A stretch of 20,564 nucleotides of DNA from Pleurotus djamor. Taxonomy: Eukaryota > Basidiomycota > Agaricomycetes > Agaricales > Pleurotaceae. Positions 1-12,350 of the stretch are shown here, piece by piece. Made by a program: the position numbers and the translations under genes. The DNA lies in assembly GCA_029747585.1 (NCBI GenBank), contig JAPEVF010000522.1:1-20564 (forward strand). The letters are read 5' to 3'. Each line of letters begins with the position of its first letter. Position 1 is the first letter of the stretch. The notes beneath the pieces are model-generated. The model was not told the DNA's origin, searched no databases, and saw only the letters and a program-made list of their open reading frames with translations.

Positions 1-2
1 GG

Positions 3-431
3 AACCCTCAGCTCATCCACCTCCCCCTCTTACCCCATATCGTACCTCTCATTACATTACCATTCTCTCCACTCTCTCTCTCTCTTCTAGCCCTCTCCCC
101 TTCCACCGGAGGAGTACCGAAGACTACTCAGTTATCAATACTTCAATACTTCAGTGATCACCCCCGGCCGACCTGGACCGCAGCCCACTCCCCTTTGACA
201 ANTGAAAGACATCATCATCCCCATTCCGACAAGATCATCATTCCAAGGTTACACGCATCACCGAGCTTCCCCTTTGGTCTCCCTCTGGACTTGGTCCTTC
301 CTTCCTCCCCGCCCACCACTATCACTTGTCACTTGTCACTCCTTTTACCTTTTGGCAGGTGCCAGCCAAACCACCATATGCTCAACATACGCTACATATA
401 TATGTATGGATGTATATATTGTCATTTTTAG
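3..431 (+). other. Open frame at left edge, doubtful coding
   Basis: One plus-strand frame is open from the window edge to a TAG at 429-431, about 142 codons. The stretch is very rich in C and T, and its translation is dominated by Pro, Ser, Leu and His with no recognisable motif. A second frame is open from the edge to a TGA near 156 and ends in a Ser/Pro-rich tail. Pyrimidine-rich DNA stays open by chance, so this may be the 3' end of a gene entering from the left, or simply UTR or spacer. No function is proposed. Confidence 0.2.
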
Positions 432-895
432 TTAGTTAGTTATCGCGCGTGCGCGTTCGTATATGCTCATTCGAATTCAATGGAAATATACTACTTATTT
501 ACATTACGCCGGATATACTGTGTTTCCTGTTTGCCTCTTCACTCGAGTGAAAGGTTCCAGGGAGAGATTTAGTTGGAATTTAGAGTTCAAGTGAAGGTGA
601 ACTTTGAAGAGAGGGTGGCGTATAGGAGTGTGTGTTGACATGATAAATTGTATCTTCCGAACGAGCGGGCGGGCGAATGAATGAACGTATGAGCGGATGA
701 CTGTGAGGGTGTACATATACATGTACATGTGAGTAGGGAGTAGAGAGGAGTAAGGAAGTAGGAGATATACGAGCACCGGTGCTAGAGTGATGATAAGGTT
801 TGGATTTGTGGAAGTGCAATCGTTTACGGTTTGCGAAACATATGAATCAATGAATGTGTGTGTGTATGTACGTTTAGGGGATTTGCGAAGACCGG

Positions 896-928
896 TGATA
901 TATGATATATGATATATGATATATGATA
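896..928. repeat. Heptamer tandem repeat TGATATA
   Basis: Four perfect copies of the 7-base unit TGATATA are followed by a partial copy TGATA. The unit length is not a multiple of three and the tract lies in a gene-poor stretch, so it is a short microsatellite with no coding role visible. Confidence 0.9.
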
Positions 929-2361
929 GGCAAGAAGGAAAGTAGGTTCTGTCAAGCTTCACGACATCGTTGGGAACGAAAAGAAAAACGAAGACGACAA
1001 GAACTTAGAAAACGAACGCTTGGTCGGGCAATGGTCGGCACTGTTCGCCGTTCGGAAGAAGACAACAACGAATTTGATCCCAGTGCCGTGAAGCGTGTGG
1101 CGGTGAAACCTTGATCGTGGGGGGACCCTGCAGGTGTCAGAAGAATTTTTGCTTCCGTTCTTTTTCGAGTGCCGCGACACACACTTACTCGGAGCGACAG
1201 AGAGACGCACGTTCAATGGGCAGTTGCAATGATGCCAGCATGCGTTACGCGTTAATAATGCTCGAGCTGAGTGACCTTCATGCAAATGCGGGACCGGATC
1301 ATGTCCTCACTACTCACCGGCTCACAGTGTCACACTGCTCAGCACTGGTCAGAGGCGTGGTTTTCATAATTCCAATTTTCCTTTTCCCTTTTCCCTTTTT
1401 CTTTTTTTTTTTGGTTTNCTAGTATTCTACAATGTCAAACCTCAAGAAAATGAAACGAAAAAACGATCAAAGATACGGTATCCCCAGATCCACATCCACA
1501 TTCACTCGACGACTTACCCTCGATGGATTCAGGAAACTGGAATCCCAAGCTCATAACTCAAAACCACCGAGCCCCGGGATGAAGTTGAAGTATCAGTATC
1601 ATCTATACCGATATACTCTAGAGTATTGTTACTGGTCATGTCGGTGGTAAACTCTATCTCCGAGTTATCTCAAGATGATGTCAAGATGAAGCGTGCATAG
1701 GTGAGTACTACTCCGAGTCTAGATGATGAGGAGGTGGAGGGAACCGTGCGCACTGCGGATGCGGGCGGTGCTGATATGATATAAGATAATCGGCGCAGTC
1801 ACCCTCTATCTACCTCTGCGTGCCTCTACCTATCTGACCTGCCTTGACCGCTGCGCTTTCTGCGCATGCGCGACAGGACACAACGAGCCACTAGTCACTA
1901 CTGGACGGTGAGAACGTGTGTCGTTCAAGACAAGTTCAAGAACCGGCCGGTCCACCATATCTCTTCGAGGTCAAGGTACACTGACGCGATGCATGATGCA
2001 TGATGTGGACTCCGAAGATGAACGCTGAGATCTGAGATCACATCCACAAGCAGAGTAACACTAAAACTACGGATGGACCCACATACATCTAGTACTTCCT
2101 CAAATCCATCCCTCCGGGACCCCTCCACCCCAAAAGGACAATATTGCAGTAGCCAGCTTATGTTCCGAGTTGAGGTTCGATGGGCCCGTCGTTAGACTTT
2201 CAATAGTACAATATATCACCGGCGCAGTCCAAAGACCCAGCGAGTGCACGGTACATCTTGGTATGTTACATGTTACATGATGCATGACTCGGATGCGTGG
2301 TCCTAATCACGAATTTAATCTATCCAATACTTATTCCTATTAACCCAATACTACCCCCAAT

Positions 2362-2410
2362 CTCGCTTTCACCCTCGCTTTCGCCTTCACCTTCGCCTTC
2401 ACCTTCACCC
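2362..2410. repeat. Degenerate hexamer repeat (TTCRCC-like)
   Basis: A run of imperfect six-base units alternates TTCACC and TTCGCC, preceded by two CTCGCTTTC blocks. All variation is at one purine position or in the two leading blocks, as expected for an ageing tandem array. It is strongly strand-asymmetric (pyrimidines on the plus strand). Confidence 0.75.
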
Positions 2411-2871
2411 ATGAGCGCATGAGCCATGGCTCGATGGGGTACTCTAGATAACCTTACCTGAAAGACCGAAAGACCGAACGCCCCAATAATCCTAGTCAAT
2501 TCGATTGCTTACTTACTTACTTATTGATTATGACCGCCTGTACGCCTGAGCCTCGGGCGAGGCGTTGATAACTTGATCGTACCTTACCTTGTCTGAGTGT
2601 ACCTAGTCACATAGAGGTCTCAGACAGACTCAGTGCACAGTGCGCAGTCACTCACCTCACTTAGAGTAAACTCAAAACTGAGTATTGAGGGTGTGATGCG
2701 TCCACACACAGACTGTGCATCGCGCAGTAGAGCATAGTCTACTTGACACATCCACTATCCACTGAACTTTGAAATTTGAACACTAAACACCCCCAACTGC
2801 GTAAAGCGCATCAACATCAGAAACGGGGTGAACTGAACATCAGAGCTAAACCGAAAGATAACGTTAATACT

Positions 2872-2898
2872 AACGATAATGATAACGATAATGATAAC
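2872..2898. repeat. Two tandem 12-mers AACGATAATGAT
   Basis: Two perfect copies of a 12-base unit are followed by its first three bases. The unit is itself built from near-repeats of GATAAY, so several GATA cores lie on the plus strand. Fungal GATA-type zinc-finger regulators bind such cores, but no gene start is close enough to assign a role. Confidence 0.8.
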
Positions 2899-3201
2899 AC
2901 CATGGATTTCTGGAAGAAAAGACACGTACGGAGGGGAGGACGACTTCGCCGACGCCACCCCATACACAGGGCAAGTCATACACATAGAGTAAGTGCACAT
3001 CGATCGAACGGTGACCGAATGGCCGAATGGAGGAGAAGAACCATCACTACTCTATCGCCTTGTCTGTTGAAGGATGAGCGCTTGAGCTTTGACTAGTGAC
3101 TGGGGGAGGCGAAAAGGAGATGAAGGGCAAAAAAGGAGATGAAGGTAAAGAAGAAGGGGAAGGAGAAAAGAACGTTCGACGGGCTTGGATTCAATTATTG
3201 A

Positions 3202-3218
3202 TGTAATCCAGGATTACA
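3202..3218. repeat. Perfect 8-base palindrome with 1-base spacer
   Basis: TGTAATCC, a single A, then GGATTACA form a perfect inverted repeat. The half-sites contain TAATCC/GGATTA, a core recognised by some homeodomain proteins. A function as a binding site is only an inference, because no nearby gene start uses it; the next gene ends some 660 bases to the right. Confidence 0.5.
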
Positions 3219-3390
3219 CCGAACACCGAACAAGGAAGGACTCCCAAGGTTGGACAGTTATCTCCATGATGATGATATCCTAAGTTCTCGGCGAGGGATC
3301 ACGATTTACTGGGCTTTTCGTATATGGGATCGGAAGGAGGGGGAAGGGGGAAGGGAATCCAAGCGTAGTATAGCGTAGTACATAACGCTA

Positions 3391-3433
3391 GATACTCGAT
3401 ACTGGATGTTGGATATTGGGTATTGGATGTTGA
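3391..3433. repeat. Imperfect GGATATT/GGATGTT repeat
   Basis: Short related words (GATACT, GGATGTT, GGATATT, GGTATT, GGATGTT) follow one another with one or two base changes, which looks like a decayed microsatellite. It lies downstream of the stop codon of the leftward NIPA-type gene and is not coding. Confidence 0.5.
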
Positions 3434-3653
3434 GAAGACGCGGTAGCAGTGTCCGTGCCTTGAAGGAAATTCGAAGATTTGAAGAAAGCAAGTCGGTCTG
3501 AGGTTGTTATTAGAGACACGAGGAAAGCACGTTAACGTTGACGATGAGGATCCGCAACTACAAAGATTAGATTAAACAACTGCGTGAGGGGGGGAATATA
3601 CAAATATCCATGGTAGGGTAAGGCAAGCGTAAGGTATAACAACAGAGCCTACA

Positions 3654-3671
3654 AAAACCAAAACCAAAACC
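3654..3671. repeat. Three AAAACC hexamers
   Basis: Three perfect tandem copies of AAAACC lie about 200 bases beyond the stop codon of the NIPA-type gene, within its likely 3' flank. On the transcribed (minus) strand it reads GGTTTT. No function is evident. Confidence 0.75.
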
Positions 3672-3831
3672 AAGCCGAATGTCAGTGCTACGTTGACGGA
3701 ATAACGGAGTGATGGGACTCACACAACAAGAATATATAAATGCAAGGAGGCCGGATAGAGAGAGAGAGGAAGGTATGCATGCCGAGGGTATGGGTTAGAA
3801 ATGGCGTCCGTGTCATGATGATGTCCGTGTC

Positions 3832-3860
3832 GTGGTGGTGGTGGTGGTGGTGGTGATGGT
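3832..3860. repeat. GTG trinucleotide tract
   Basis: An almost pure (GTG)n run with one A interruption lies just past the stop codon of the NIPA-type gene. On the gene's strand it is a CAC run. It is outside the predicted coding frame, so any length variation would affect only the 3' untranslated region. Confidence 0.8.
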
Positions 3861-3876
3861 GGGGGAGTGTTATGTG

Positions 3877-6079
<2,203 letters not shown>

Positions 6080-6337
6080 GACTGACAGTGCAAGCAGCCA
6101 GGCTGGTGACCTGCGCAGGTCGTTGATGAAAGTGAAATCGGAAAAGAGCGTGTAATGAGCGGGCAGCTGAATGTCAGCACCAGTGTGTCAGGACCAAAAA
6201 TAGCTTGTGATCGCAATATTAGGGTCGAGCTTCCCACGATCATTTGGTGTGTGCATACGTGACGGTCCGCGTCACTGACACGGTGACTCTCCACTTTGCA
6301 CTTTCGCTTCAGCCTGCGACACGGAAACGCTTGAACA
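6080..6337. promoter_or_regulatory. Divergent promoter, NIPA-type gene / SEC12
   Basis: These 258 bases separate two opposed start codons and must hold both promoters and both 5' leaders. Three GTGAC/GTCAC words lie at 6259-6263, 6271-6275 and 6283-6287, the first two forming an inverted pair. On the minus strand 6267-6274 reads TGACGCGG, one base from the TGACGTGG-like element used in fungal unfolded-protein responses. That match is inexact and its role is speculative. No clear TATA box was seen. Confidence 0.55.
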
Positions 6338-8069
6338 ATGCGTGTACGACATACGCCACATACTCTCGAGACATTCCCCGTGTATAGCTCGACCTTCTTG
6401 TCTCCCAATGAGCTGGTCCTTGGAGGTGGCGGAGGCTCGACAAAGAGCGGCATTAAGAATCGGATGGTGCGTTGCATTTCGAACTGCGAATAACACATTC
6501 TATCTCACTTCATCACCATTAGCGCCTCTACCATGTCAGTGAGGAAAGGAGCTTGGAACTCCAGGACGAGATTGAAGTCCCTGATGCCCCGATGAGCATG
6601 GCCGCCGACCCAGAGGTGAGCGCGTCGCATCACGACCACAGGACATCGGGACTGACAACCCCCAGTCGCGAACAATCGTATGTGGCATAAACAGCCCCCA
6701 GGAGGAACTGGAGAAAGGCGAGAACGAGAACTGCCGTTCGTTTGAAGTGAAGAACAGCAAGTATGTTGCTCCACCACCCGTTCCGTGTCGGTCATTCATC
6801 CCGCGATTTGGTGTAGGATGACTTCCGTCGCCACTGCCGCGACTCTTCCTGCCGGCAGTTTGGAAGACTACCAGGTCGGTCTCAAAATAGCTGTGTACCC
6901 ACGCCCTCTTCATCTCTTCACAGAAAGTCACCGTGCTGTCTCCTGACGGCAAGCTGGTGCTCGTCGCTGGAAACAACGATGTGAGCGGAACCTTTGTCTT
7001 GTTCATACCAATATATCATTCCCTGATTATCGTTTCGCTAGTTCTCGCTGCTGGCATACCCATCCCTTCAGCCAGTGGTGCAATCCATAAGTACGGGCAA
7101 AGACGACATCTATGACGCGACATTCTCTGGCACAACTGTATGTAGCGACATATCGTTTCCCTTTGCGCAGCACTAATATCTTCCCAGGTCCTTGTTGCGA
7201 CTACCGCCAATCTTCATGTGTATGCCTTGCCGAAGGTCCCAGACAACATCACGACTCCATCTCCTTCTAAAAAGAAGAAAGGCAAACAAAAGGCACAACC
7301 GTTACCAGACTTGGAGATACTTCGAATCGTTGAGCTTCCAGCTTCGTTGGGGGGCGTATCTGGCAGTACATTCCGTTCCGCGAGGTACGCCGATTCTGGG
7401 TTTCTCCGCCATTCATGTGTTGACCGTCTCCCGCAGATATCATCCGCAAGATGATACAGTTCTGTATACTGTGACTAACACTGTTCCCGCACGTTCGAGG
7501 AAGAAAACGACCCGTCAAGCATTCGTTTGTAAATGGAGTACAGAGTCATGGACGGTTAGCAAGGTTCGCAAAGTCAGTGATAAGGGCGTGACGTGCTTCG
7601 ATATAAGGTACGCTCCACACCATCGCGTTTGCGGATCGACTAAGCGTTCTTCTAGTTCCAACGGCAAGCTTCTTGGGTACGGCTCCTCGGATTACAGTGT
7701 TGGTCTCCTCGACTCTGCTACTTTGAACGTTCGTTCGCCTCACCAATCGTCCTATGCGTTTAAGCTGACGCGTTATGTTTATAGCCTGTGGTCACTATTC
7801 TGAAGGCTCACGAATTCCCTCCGACTACTTTGAAGTTCAACCCATCATGCACCCTCTTCGTTTCCGGTAGCGCTGACAACTCTCTGCGCGTCGTAAATGT
7901 ACCCGATGCGCTCGGTGGATCCTGTATGTCCTTCGTTTTGTACGAAGCGGGCACTGCTGACTCTACCTCCCAAGCTTGGAGTGTCTTGACACTGTTCATC
8001 ATTGCTATATTGGTTGTTCTATTGGCATTGGCTGCCCAAAAGTATGTTGGTTCGACGCCCCTTCTCTAG
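6338..8069 (+). CDS. SEC12: SEC12, ER exchange factor for Sar1
   Basis: Sec12 is an ER membrane protein whose cytosolic WD40 propeller loads GTP on Sar1 to start COPII vesicle formation. Predicted exons are 6338-6466, 6523-6615, 6666-6760, 6817-6874, 6924-6980, 7042-7137, 7188-7384, 7437-7607, 7656-7728, 7785-7923 and 7975-8069. Together they give exactly 400 residues and a TAG stop. Diagnostic parts are the glycine-rich segment GGGGGSTKSGI near residue 30, RLYHVSEE, RTIVCGINS, YQKVTVLSPDGKLVLVAG, and late blades with LKFNPSCTLFVSGSADNSLRV. A single hydrophobic helix (about 373-391) close to the C-terminus leaves a very short lumenal tail. A Lys-rich KKKKGK loop sits in the middle. Two introns (7608-7655 and 7924-7974) are multiples of three without in-frame stops, so retention would keep the frame open. 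It converges on TAF9. Confidence 0.95.
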
Positions 8070-8206
8070 CAAATAGTAGCTTGGACATAACTCATGTGCA
8101 CCTCATCTATATGGCAGACTTTAGATTACATTGTTTATTGCATTTATTATTAGATACCTCAGAACGATAGCGCGAAACAACATAGTCCTTGAACAAAGCT
8201 TGGTAC
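8070..8206. other. Convergent 3' flanks of SEC12 and TAF9
   Basis: Only 137 bases separate the two stop codons, so the 3' untranslated regions of the opposed genes must abut or overlap. An AT-rich core at about 8115-8155 (TTTATTGCATTTATTATTAG) could serve polyadenylation on either strand. No canonical AATAAA was found on the plus strand, and the minus strand contains AATAAA-like words within the same core. Confidence 0.5.
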
Positions 8207-9060
8207 TCAGTCATAATCGTCCTCCTCGACCAACTTCCGCTTGACACCATTGGTGGTTCCATCCAGCGACGTTTGAACTTCCTCCATGGCAGCATCGCTT
8301 TCGTCATCGTCGTCACCACCAGCAAACAAACCATCCTCGTCCTCCATGTCGCTGCCTGCGTCCGCGGCTTGTGTAGCCCCAGTGCCACCTGGGGTGCCGA
8401 TGATATCCATGTCGGAGGGAGTGGCAATCGCACTGATGGGGAACGGCGCGTCCTCTCGGAAATGGTCTTGTACTTGTAACATTGATGCTGGTCCACGGGG
8501 GACGGGTTGTGGTTGGATTTCCTCCTCTTCTTCCTCTTCTTCTGACTCGGACTCTTCTATTTCCTCCACTTCTTCGTCATATAATTTGACGCCAGGAGGT
8601 GGCTTGTTAGGCACCAAGTCAAAGTCAACTGCAATTAGACATTCTGACGGAGGTGGTAGTCGAACGCCAAAGACTTCGGGGACAGCTGGTAACGGTATGG
8701 CGTTGGTATGTGTGGCCAAAGAAAGTATATGCTTCAAAAAGGATTCGTGTCAGCTCAATCCTTGTATACAGAAGGACTTTGAGTCACCTCTTTAGGTATA
8801 CGACCACCAAATTCCCATCCGACTCTCGCCTGAACAGCGAGCATCACGTCGTCCAACTCGATTTTTCCTGATCTCCCAGCGTGTTCAGCGTATACCATGC
8901 CATCGGTTATGACCTGAGACGTATAGCGATGCGCAAACTCGAGTAACTGATGCAATACGCCTGGTTGGACATCTTGTACACCTGGGGTCGATGCGACCAA
9001 TAACGCAATTGATCGCGCGGTAGGTGGAAGGGTGTCGACGGCAGCGGAGGAACGCGACAT
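8207..9060 (-). CDS. TAF9: TAF9, TFIID/SAGA histone-fold subunit
   Basis: TAF9 pairs with TAF6 through a histone fold and is shared by general factor TFIID and the SAGA coactivator in the nucleus. Two exons, 9060-8788 and 8731-8207, are joined by a 56-base intron and give 265 residues. The histone fold occupies about residues 12-85, with LLVASTPGVQDVQPGVLHQL, LLEFAHRYTSQVITDGMVYAEHAG and IELDDVMLAVQARVGWEFGG. The segment FGVRLPPPSECL followed by VDFDLVPNKP resembles the conserved post-fold segment of TAF9 proteins. The rest is strongly acidic: a Glu run near the middle and Asp-rich patches before the end, finishing KRKLVEEDDYD. Reading through the intron would hit a stop after a few residues, so splicing is needed. 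It is divergent from ISU1. Confidence 0.95.
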
Positions 9061-9333
9061 TTATTTGAGCGGAGTAGAGTGCTAATGAATCGTATATTTA
9101 GTTTCTAAGTGGGGCTTTTCACCGCCTCATTCTCCAAGCGAATGGACGTCGAAGAGGGCAAGGGTACAGACGCGCTTGCTTGTGGATTGAATGAGTTGTC
9201 TCCTCGGCAACTCGCAAGGCGATTGGAGTACCTGTGGATCACGTGCGGCACCCAGTGATTACTACTCCATATTTAAGCTCCGCACCCCGGCACTTCCGTC
9301 ATTTCTCCCACTCTTCCCCCAGCACCGTTCACA
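9061..9333. promoter_or_regulatory. Divergent promoter, TAF9 / ISU1
   Basis: These 273 bases separate the start codons of TAF9 and ISU1. A TATA-like word ATATTTAA at 9269-9276 lies about 60 bases before the ISU1 ATG. ATTGG at 9222-9226 is a CCAAT box on the minus strand, about 110 bases before ISU1. CCAAT boxes are bound by the fungal Hap complex, which with HapX controls iron-using genes in several fungi. No full HapX composite motif was seen, so iron control here is inference. The TAF9 side shows no TATA-like word. Confidence 0.55.
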
Positions 9334-10048
9334 ATGTTCTCCTCAATGCTCTCGTCAAACGTCCTCAGGGCTCCGCGACCAAGCGTAACAAAAGTGGTCC
9401 GGCCGCTGGCTGCTCGCGCCTACCATGAGAAAGTGATTTCACACTATGAGAGACCTAGAAATGTAAGTTCCAGAGGCTGGATCGCATTCTGGGCCCCCTC
9501 TTATCTGATAACTTTTTCCTCCTCCTTCCAGGTGGGCTCTCTCCCCAAAGGTGACATTGATGTAGGCACTGGTCTTGTTGGTGCCCCAGCGTAAGTGACA
9601 TCTACCGACAATGTCTTTCATTTAGCTTAAACGCCGCTCATAGGTGTGGCGACGTTATGAAACTCCAAATACGCGTCGACGAGAATGGTATCATTTCCGA
9701 CGTCAAGTTCAAAACTTTTGGATGCGGCAGCGCCATTGCATCGAGTTCGTATATGACAGAGAGGGTGAAGGGGTTGTCATTGGACGAGGCCGGCAAAATC
9801 AAAAACACAGAAATTGCCAAGGAACTGTGCTTGCCTCCGGTCAAGCTCCACTGCTCCAGTGAGTGCTCCAACCTTCCTTCATCGTGTTCGTTTCTCAATC
9901 AACATCCGTTACAGTGCTTGCCGAAGATGCCATTAGGTCGGCAATTCGTGACTACAAGTCCAAGCAGACAGCGACGGGCACAAAGCAACGTGGCTTCCTT
10001 GACGTTTCACAAAGCACTCCCGAAGCATCAGTCACTGCACAATCATAG
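9334..10048 (+). CDS. ISU1: ISU1, mitochondrial Fe-S cluster scaffold
   Basis: Isu1 is the mitochondrial matrix scaffold on which 2Fe-2S clusters are built by Nfs1-Isd11 with frataxin, then released by the Ssq1-Jac1 chaperones. Exons 9334-9462, 9532-9590, 9644-9858 and 9915-10048 give 178 residues. The N-terminal 30 residues are rich in Arg, Ser and Ala with no acidic residue, as expected for a matrix targeting signal. The three cluster-ligand cysteines are present (Cys64 in GAPACGD, Cys90 in FGCGSA, Cys133 in KLHCS) together with Asp66. The chaperone-binding motif LPPVK is at 126-130. Met135 follows the last cysteine, the residue typical of frataxin-dependent eukaryotic forms, where bacterial proteins usually have Ile. 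After DYKSK there is an extra polar tail of about 26 residues. The gene converges on PRP31. Confidence 0.97.
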
Positions 10049-10219
10049 GCGTGCAGCGTTGTTGCTTATCTTGGTTTTCTTGTTGCCCATTCATTATCTT
10101 GACCCCTTTCCCTTCTACTACTTACTTCTTCGCATTGTACATTGTACGGATAACATTATGCATTACTGTCCATACTATCTTAGAGAGTGACAAAACAAAA
10201 ATCTACATACATCTGGCCG
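10049..10219. other. Convergent 3' flanks of ISU1 and PRP31
   Basis: There are 171 bases between the two stop codons. The ISU1 side is pyrimidine-rich (about 10070-10130). The stretch has no coding evidence and presumably holds both cleavage and polyadenylation regions. The word GACAAAACAAAAA near 10188-10200 is A-rich on the plus strand and could mark the ISU1 3' end. Confidence 0.45.
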
Positions 10220-12350
10220 TCATTGGCCACCATCGCCCTTTTGTCCCACAAATGAGAAATTTCCTGCGGCAAACCAACGTTCGTTGGCCTCTTTCACACG
10301 TTGCGCAGCGGCGCTACGGTTGGTTAGTTCAAAGCCTAGTGGAAAGACATGAGATAACACAGAAATCGGGTATCAAACCACGAACCTTGAACCGGTGTCA
10401 CGGTTAGCGACGTCGCCATGCCTGATGTCTGCGTGCCACCTTGAGCAGCACGAGTCAAAGCAGCCGTGCGGAGCTTGTTGGCCTTCGACATTTTGGCTGA
10501 AAGTCTCAGTGTAAGCAACCAAACTCAAAGGCGACAAACAAACGAAAACATACCGCGACTTTTGGCTTCTCCCAAATTCGCTCTGACCTTGCCTGTCCCG
10601 ACACCAATCATACCCAAACCCTTCGTCTGATCAAACGCGCCAACTTCGGCTTCTGCTTCTCCGAAGGCCATACGGTTCTGCAATTTCCGCAATTCAGTCT
10701 GAGCATAGGCTTCCTTGGCCTTCCGGGCACTGAAAGAAGACCGATCAGCTGAGATCGTGTCGTTGAGAAGAAAGAGAAAAGAACCAACCGTTTACCACCA
10801 CGACGTTTCTTGGGTCCGTCATTAGGTACCGGGAGCGCTTTGACAACCTTCGCGGGAGGAGGAGCAGCTAATCGGTCGATGTGCTTCTCAATCTTTTCCC
10901 GTAAGGTTTCGCCATAGGAACCTATTACGGTCATGATGAGTATAAGGTCGCACAAAGGGCGTTTGTAATCCGCACCATCTCGTCGTTGGCGTTCAAGATC
11001 CATCCGTGCAGCGAGTACAGACTTCGCACCGATGGTTCGTTGTATCTTGAGTTGGTAGTCAGGAGGAGTTTGCGTGACCAACTCGGATTGGAAGATGAAT
11101 CCAGTATGCCGTTTTTGCGTGGCTGTCGAAAAGCCAGCGGTGATTTTCTTCTGTGCACCAAGGAGCTACAGCCGGGTAAGTACATATGGCATGACTGAGG
11201 ACTTTCGAGCAGCTTACATGGACATTACATGCAGGCATTTTGGCCAAGCCTTGTAGACCTCCAGCAACACCGAGGAGCTTGGCAGCTGTAGTCGTACCCA
11301 CGATGGCAGACAGGTTAGGCGCAAGTACGTTCATTCTCGAGCTGACATACATAAAGATCTAAAAGGATTTGAGTACTGTAGGCAATTTCAACGGCAGGAA
11401 GTCCTAACCTTCTTCCTCGCTTCTTCCAAGCGGTCAGCGAGGTCGCAGGCGCGTTTGACGGCATTCCAAGCGGCCTCAGATAGTGGTTCACCCGAAGTTG
11501 TCGTTGCGGTGACAAGGACACTCATGATGACCGCAGGAGGAAGGATTCCTGTAAGGTTCACCTTCGTAGGATCCTACAAGACAAGGTCATTGAACAACTT
11601 CACTGCGGTGGAGAGATTATAGCCAAAAGATGATAGGAAGAGGGTTTCCAGCTTACCTCGCTATTACCCAAGGCTTGGACGGCGCGAATGAACATGGTAG
11701 GATCGGTGACAAGTTGCTCGAGTTCAGGGAACTTTGATGCATAATGGTCGCGTATAAACTAGGCAACGAAAGTTTAATATCGGTGCAATGTCTATATAGA
11801 AGGGTAGCTCACCTTGTGAACGACCATTATTTCGTTGTCCACATCCACAGATAGATTGTTGGCTTGGACAATGAGATTGTATTCCGGATTCAGATGAGCC
11901 GGTAAAGTCATGTCCTCTGCAGTGGTAGGCTTGGCTTGGTATTTTTCGACTTCCTTCAAAAGTATGAGCTATATGTATGAAGGTATGTTCGCGAGACCAT
12001 ACCTTTAGGATATCCGTCATTCGTTTGCTCGTCTCCAACTTCGCTATTGAAGTCACGTCCTCAACACCACCAAGCTCCATTTGCTGAACATCCTCCGCGT
12101 CCAATTCATCGGCAGGTCTTATACCTCCCTCCAATACAAGGCCCCCTATGTCGGTNTGAGCTTGTTCGTCTCCTTCAACCTCGACGTCAGACATGTCAGC
12201 TTCAGCGTCGTCNTCAGCCTTCCGTTTGAGGCCCGAGGTCGANGTNGAAGCAGAGGGTTGTGGTTCGGCGGGTGCATCTTCCTGTTGATAGTCNCCATCG
12301 TCGGAAAGACCATCCAAGTCGGCCAAAAGCTCGTCAGCTAGTCCACTCAT
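10220..12350 (-). CDS. PRP31: PRP31, U4/U6 snRNP splicing factor
   Basis: Prp31 binds the U4 snRNA 5' stem-loop with Snu13 and bridges U4/U6 to U5 in the tri-snRNP. Its human counterpart PRPF31 is a retinitis pigmentosa gene. Ten exons: 12350-12003, 11953-11813, 11758-11657, 11573-11409, 11358-11218, 11165-10976, 10921-10789, 10729-10554, 10496-10386 and 10335-10220. They give 540 residues. The N-terminus [18 protein letters not shown] is acidic. A NOSIC-like helical region (about 120-200) is followed by the Nop domain, with [34 protein letters not shown] and LLGAQKK. Then comes [16 protein letters not shown], a basic KKRRGGKR patch, and the family C-terminus with TPVQGFEL. Five ambiguous bases fall in exon 1. 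The 54-base intron at 10922-10975 has no in-frame stop. The donor at 11217 was chosen because it restores the two residues expected after ACN. Confidence 0.96.

Larger units (their letters stand above)
432..3876. other. Gene-poor spacer with simple repeats
   Basis: No frame here looks like a conserved protein, and I could not assemble exons by joining GT..AG introns. Open frames are short (up to about 150 codons), overlap on both strands and have biased low-complexity translations. The stretch holds several microsatellite-like tracts, listed separately, and one perfect short palindrome. The right end (about 3500-3876) probably includes the 3' untranslated region of the NIPA-type gene transcribed leftward into it. 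Long noncoding RNAs or degenerate transposon remnants cannot be excluded by reading. Confidence 0.5.

Noticed and set aside
504..962. 152-residue minus-strand frame.
   Set aside because: Its translation is biased by AT-rich and TATG repeats, shows no motif, and lies over microsatellite-like DNA.
1432..1650. 72-residue plus-strand frame beginning MSNLKKMKRK.
   Set aside because: It is short with no conserved pattern, and no plausible intron links it to further coding sequence.
8286..8795. 169-residue Ser-rich plus-strand frame.
   Set aside because: It is the antisense of the acidic TAF9 C-terminal region; Glu/Asp codons read backwards give Ser/Leu runs.
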